Of a stretch of 64,000 nucleotides of DNA, positions 62,984-64,000 are shown in pieces. Location of the stretch: NCBI RefSeq assembly GCF_014204415.1, contig NZ_JACHLE010000003.1, positions 186,001 through 250,000 on the forward strand, given 5' to 3'. Below the pieces are notes generated by a model. That model had not been told where the DNA came from, ran no database searches, and was given only the letters and a program-made list of their open reading frames with translations. The position numbers and the translations under genes were made by a program. The stretch's first letter is position 1; every line of letters starts with the position of its first letter. This stretch comes from Chryseobacterium defluvii. Its GTDB lineage: Bacteria > Bacteroidota > Bacteroidia > Flavobacteriales > Weeksellaceae.

Positions 62984-63244
62984 ATGAATACAGAAGAATT
63001 AAAAATAGAATTATCAAAGTTAGAAAAATTTGTTAATGAAAACCCTGAACTCCAAAAATTGTTATTTGACAATCCGTTCTTGATGACAGAGGAATTTGAA
63101 GAAAATAATAAACAAAAAATTGAGAAGTTTTTGGAATCAAAGAAAAGAATTAGGGAAATAAAATTTCAATTACTTTCTCCTAAAGATAAAGTAGAATATT
63201 TAGAGGAACAAAAAAAACTCAAAGAAAAATTTTCCGAAGATTAA
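62984..63244 (+). CDS. Small charged helical protein, putative immunity paralogue 1
   Basis: 86 aa starting 5 bp after the toxin stop, so translated with it. It is entirely helical and rich in Lys/Glu. The C-terminal part (IREIKFQLLSPKDKVEYLEE, then LKEKFSED) is shared with the two following genes. It is followed by an intrinsic terminator, so the toxin plus this gene form one unit. Being closest, it is the best candidate for the cognate immunity protein (inference from polymorphic toxin loci). Confidence 0.7.
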   Translation: MNTEELKIELSKLEKFVNENPELQKLLFDNPFLMTEEFEENNKQKIEKFLESKKRIREIKFQLLSPKDKVEYLEEQKKLKEKFSED

Positions 63245-63252
63245 TTATTAAG

Positions 63253-63276
63253 ACTGCTCTTTTTGAGCAGTTTTTA
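63253..63276 (+). terminator. Intrinsic terminator after paralogue 1
   Basis: ACTGCTC (63253-63259), loop, GAGCAGT (63265-63271), then TTTTAT. It separates the toxin unit from the next paralogues. Confidence 0.8.
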
Positions 63277-63319
63277 TATTTTATAATAAAAACCATCATT
63301 AATTGAAAAATAATTCCCC

Positions 63320-63571
63320 ATGAATAATGAAATTTTAGAAAAAAGATTAAAAGAATTAAAATCACAGATAAAACAATATGATTTTATAATAAAAAAACTG
63401 TTTGACAACCCCCTAGGATTGACAGATAGTGAGCGTGAAATTTTTATTAGTAATAATAAGCCGAAAATTATTGAACTTGAAAAAATCAGAAAAGAAATAT
63501 CAAAAATTGAGTGGCAACTTATGACACCTCTTCAACAAAAAGATTATTTAGAAAAATACTCTGAAGATTAA
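63320..63571 (+). CDS. Small charged helical protein, putative immunity paralogue 2
   Basis: 83 aa. It shares with paralogue 1 a phrase of the type LFDNPxxLT near residue 28 and ISKIEWQLMTPLQQKDYLE near the C-terminus, ending YSED. It lies after the terminator of the toxin unit and has no toxin gene of its own, as expected for an orphan or spare immunity gene. Confidence 0.65.
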   Translation: MNNEILEKRLKELKSQIKQYDFIIKKLFDNPLGLTDSEREIFISNNKPKIIELEKIRKEISKIEWQLMTPLQQKDYLEKYSED

Positions 63572-63604
63572 TTATAAAATCACCATTAATTTAAAATAAA
63601 CTTT

Positions 63605-63868
63605 ATGGAAAATAAAGAAGAATTAACAAATAGATTGAAAAATCTTTTAAAAAGAAAAGAAGAGTTTTCAATATTGCTTGAAAATTTTAATTTTCAAACT
63701 AAAAAAGAAGCTGATCAATATATTAAGAATAATCAGTCGAAATTTGATGAACTAAAAAAAATAACAGAAGAAATTAGAGAAGTAAAATTCTTGCTTATGA
63801 CTCCCCAAGAAAAGAACCAATATTTAGAAGAACAAAAGAAACTGAAAGAAAAGTATTCTGGAAATTAA
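63605..63868 (+). CDS. Small charged helical protein, putative immunity paralogue 3
   Basis: 87 aa. The C-terminus (IREVKFLLMTPQEKNQYLEE, then LKEKYSGN) is closest to paralogue 1, whereas the N-terminal half has diverged. It starts 33 bp after paralogue 2 and ends before a strong terminator at 63901-63931. More copies could lie beyond the window. Confidence 0.65.
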   Translation: MENKEELTNRLKNLLKRKEEFSILLENFNFQTKKEADQYIKNNQSKFDELKKITEEIREVKFLLMTPQEKNQYLEEQKKLKEKYSGN

Positions 63869-63900
63869 CCAAATGGATCACATAAATTAGCTTAACTTTA

Positions 63901-63935
63901 TAAAAGCCGTTCAATTTTTGAACGGCTTTTATACG
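63901..63935 (+). terminator. Strong terminator after paralogue 3
   Basis: TAAAAGCCGTTCAA (63901-63914) pairs with TTGAACGGCTTTTA (63918-63931), with T-rich flanks. Confidence 0.85.
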
Positions 63936-64000
63936 ATTTCTAAATTTATCCCCATTACCCAAATTCATTGTGTTATTTCAATTACTGAGTTAAACAGATA

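Overview
The window looks like the chromosome of a Chryseobacterium-like flavobacterium (Bacteroidota, Weeksellaceae type). The evidence is low GC, very AT-rich spacers, promoters of the TAnnTTTG type, Bacteroidota-specific families (DUF5686, SusC-like TonB receptor, Bacteroidota TraE/F/J/K/M/N) and a bacteriocin-like peptide of a kind common in Chryseobacterium. It splits at about 33.74 kb into an integrative conjugative element (ICE, left) and ordinary chromosome (right).

Left half (1 to ~33,742): an ICE integrated in a tRNA-Asn gene. The right attachment site is the 3' part of tRNA-Asn (33701-33742), next to a tyrosine integrase (33549 to 32320). I saw no second copy of this sequence, so the left end lies beyond base 1. 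From right to left, all on the minus strand unless noted: integrase; an AlbA_2/Schlafen-like ATP-binding protein; a tandem array of about seven 120-bp repeats; a frameshifted gene with a PD-(D/E)xK-like motif; a small secreted two-repeat protein (+ strand); a mobilisation block (MobC-like, relaxase, ParA, DUF3408, a membrane protein) ending in a terminator; the transfer operon traE, traF, traG (VirB4 ATPase carrying an inserted DnaJ J-domain), three related secreted proteins, a secreted 272-aa protein, traJ, traK, a TraL-like protein, traM, traN and a second terminator; then the coupling protein, an M23 peptidase, three element-specific proteins and a lipoprotein. The outermost left part (1-5.7 kb) holds cargo: a BspA-type leucine-rich repeat protein, a large protein that runs off the left edge, a broken NUMOD gene and a small orphan gene.

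Right half (33.75 to 64 kb): chromosome. In order it holds a GlxA/AraC regulator in an overlapping operon with an M1 aminopeptidase homologue that has lost every catalytic residue and a DinB protein; a DUF5686 outer-membrane protein; a bacteriocin-like peptide; rplU-rpmA; a zinc metallopeptidase lipoprotein; an acyltransferase-3 protein; miaE and DUF502; a PLP decarboxylase; a TonB receptor; a PQQ sugar dehydrogenase; an S41 peptidase; uvrB; DUF3820, an AI-2E transporter and two membrane proteins; pabB-pabC; and menD.

The right end (61.5-64 kb) is a toxin locus: a 499-aa protein with a C-terminal ADP-ribosyltransferase domain (Arg, SST, ExE motifs), followed by three paralogous ~85-aa charged helical proteins that look like tandem immunity genes. 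This locus, the J-domain in the conjugation ATPase, and the ICE cargo between the relaxase and integrase genes are the best candidates for undescribed biology.
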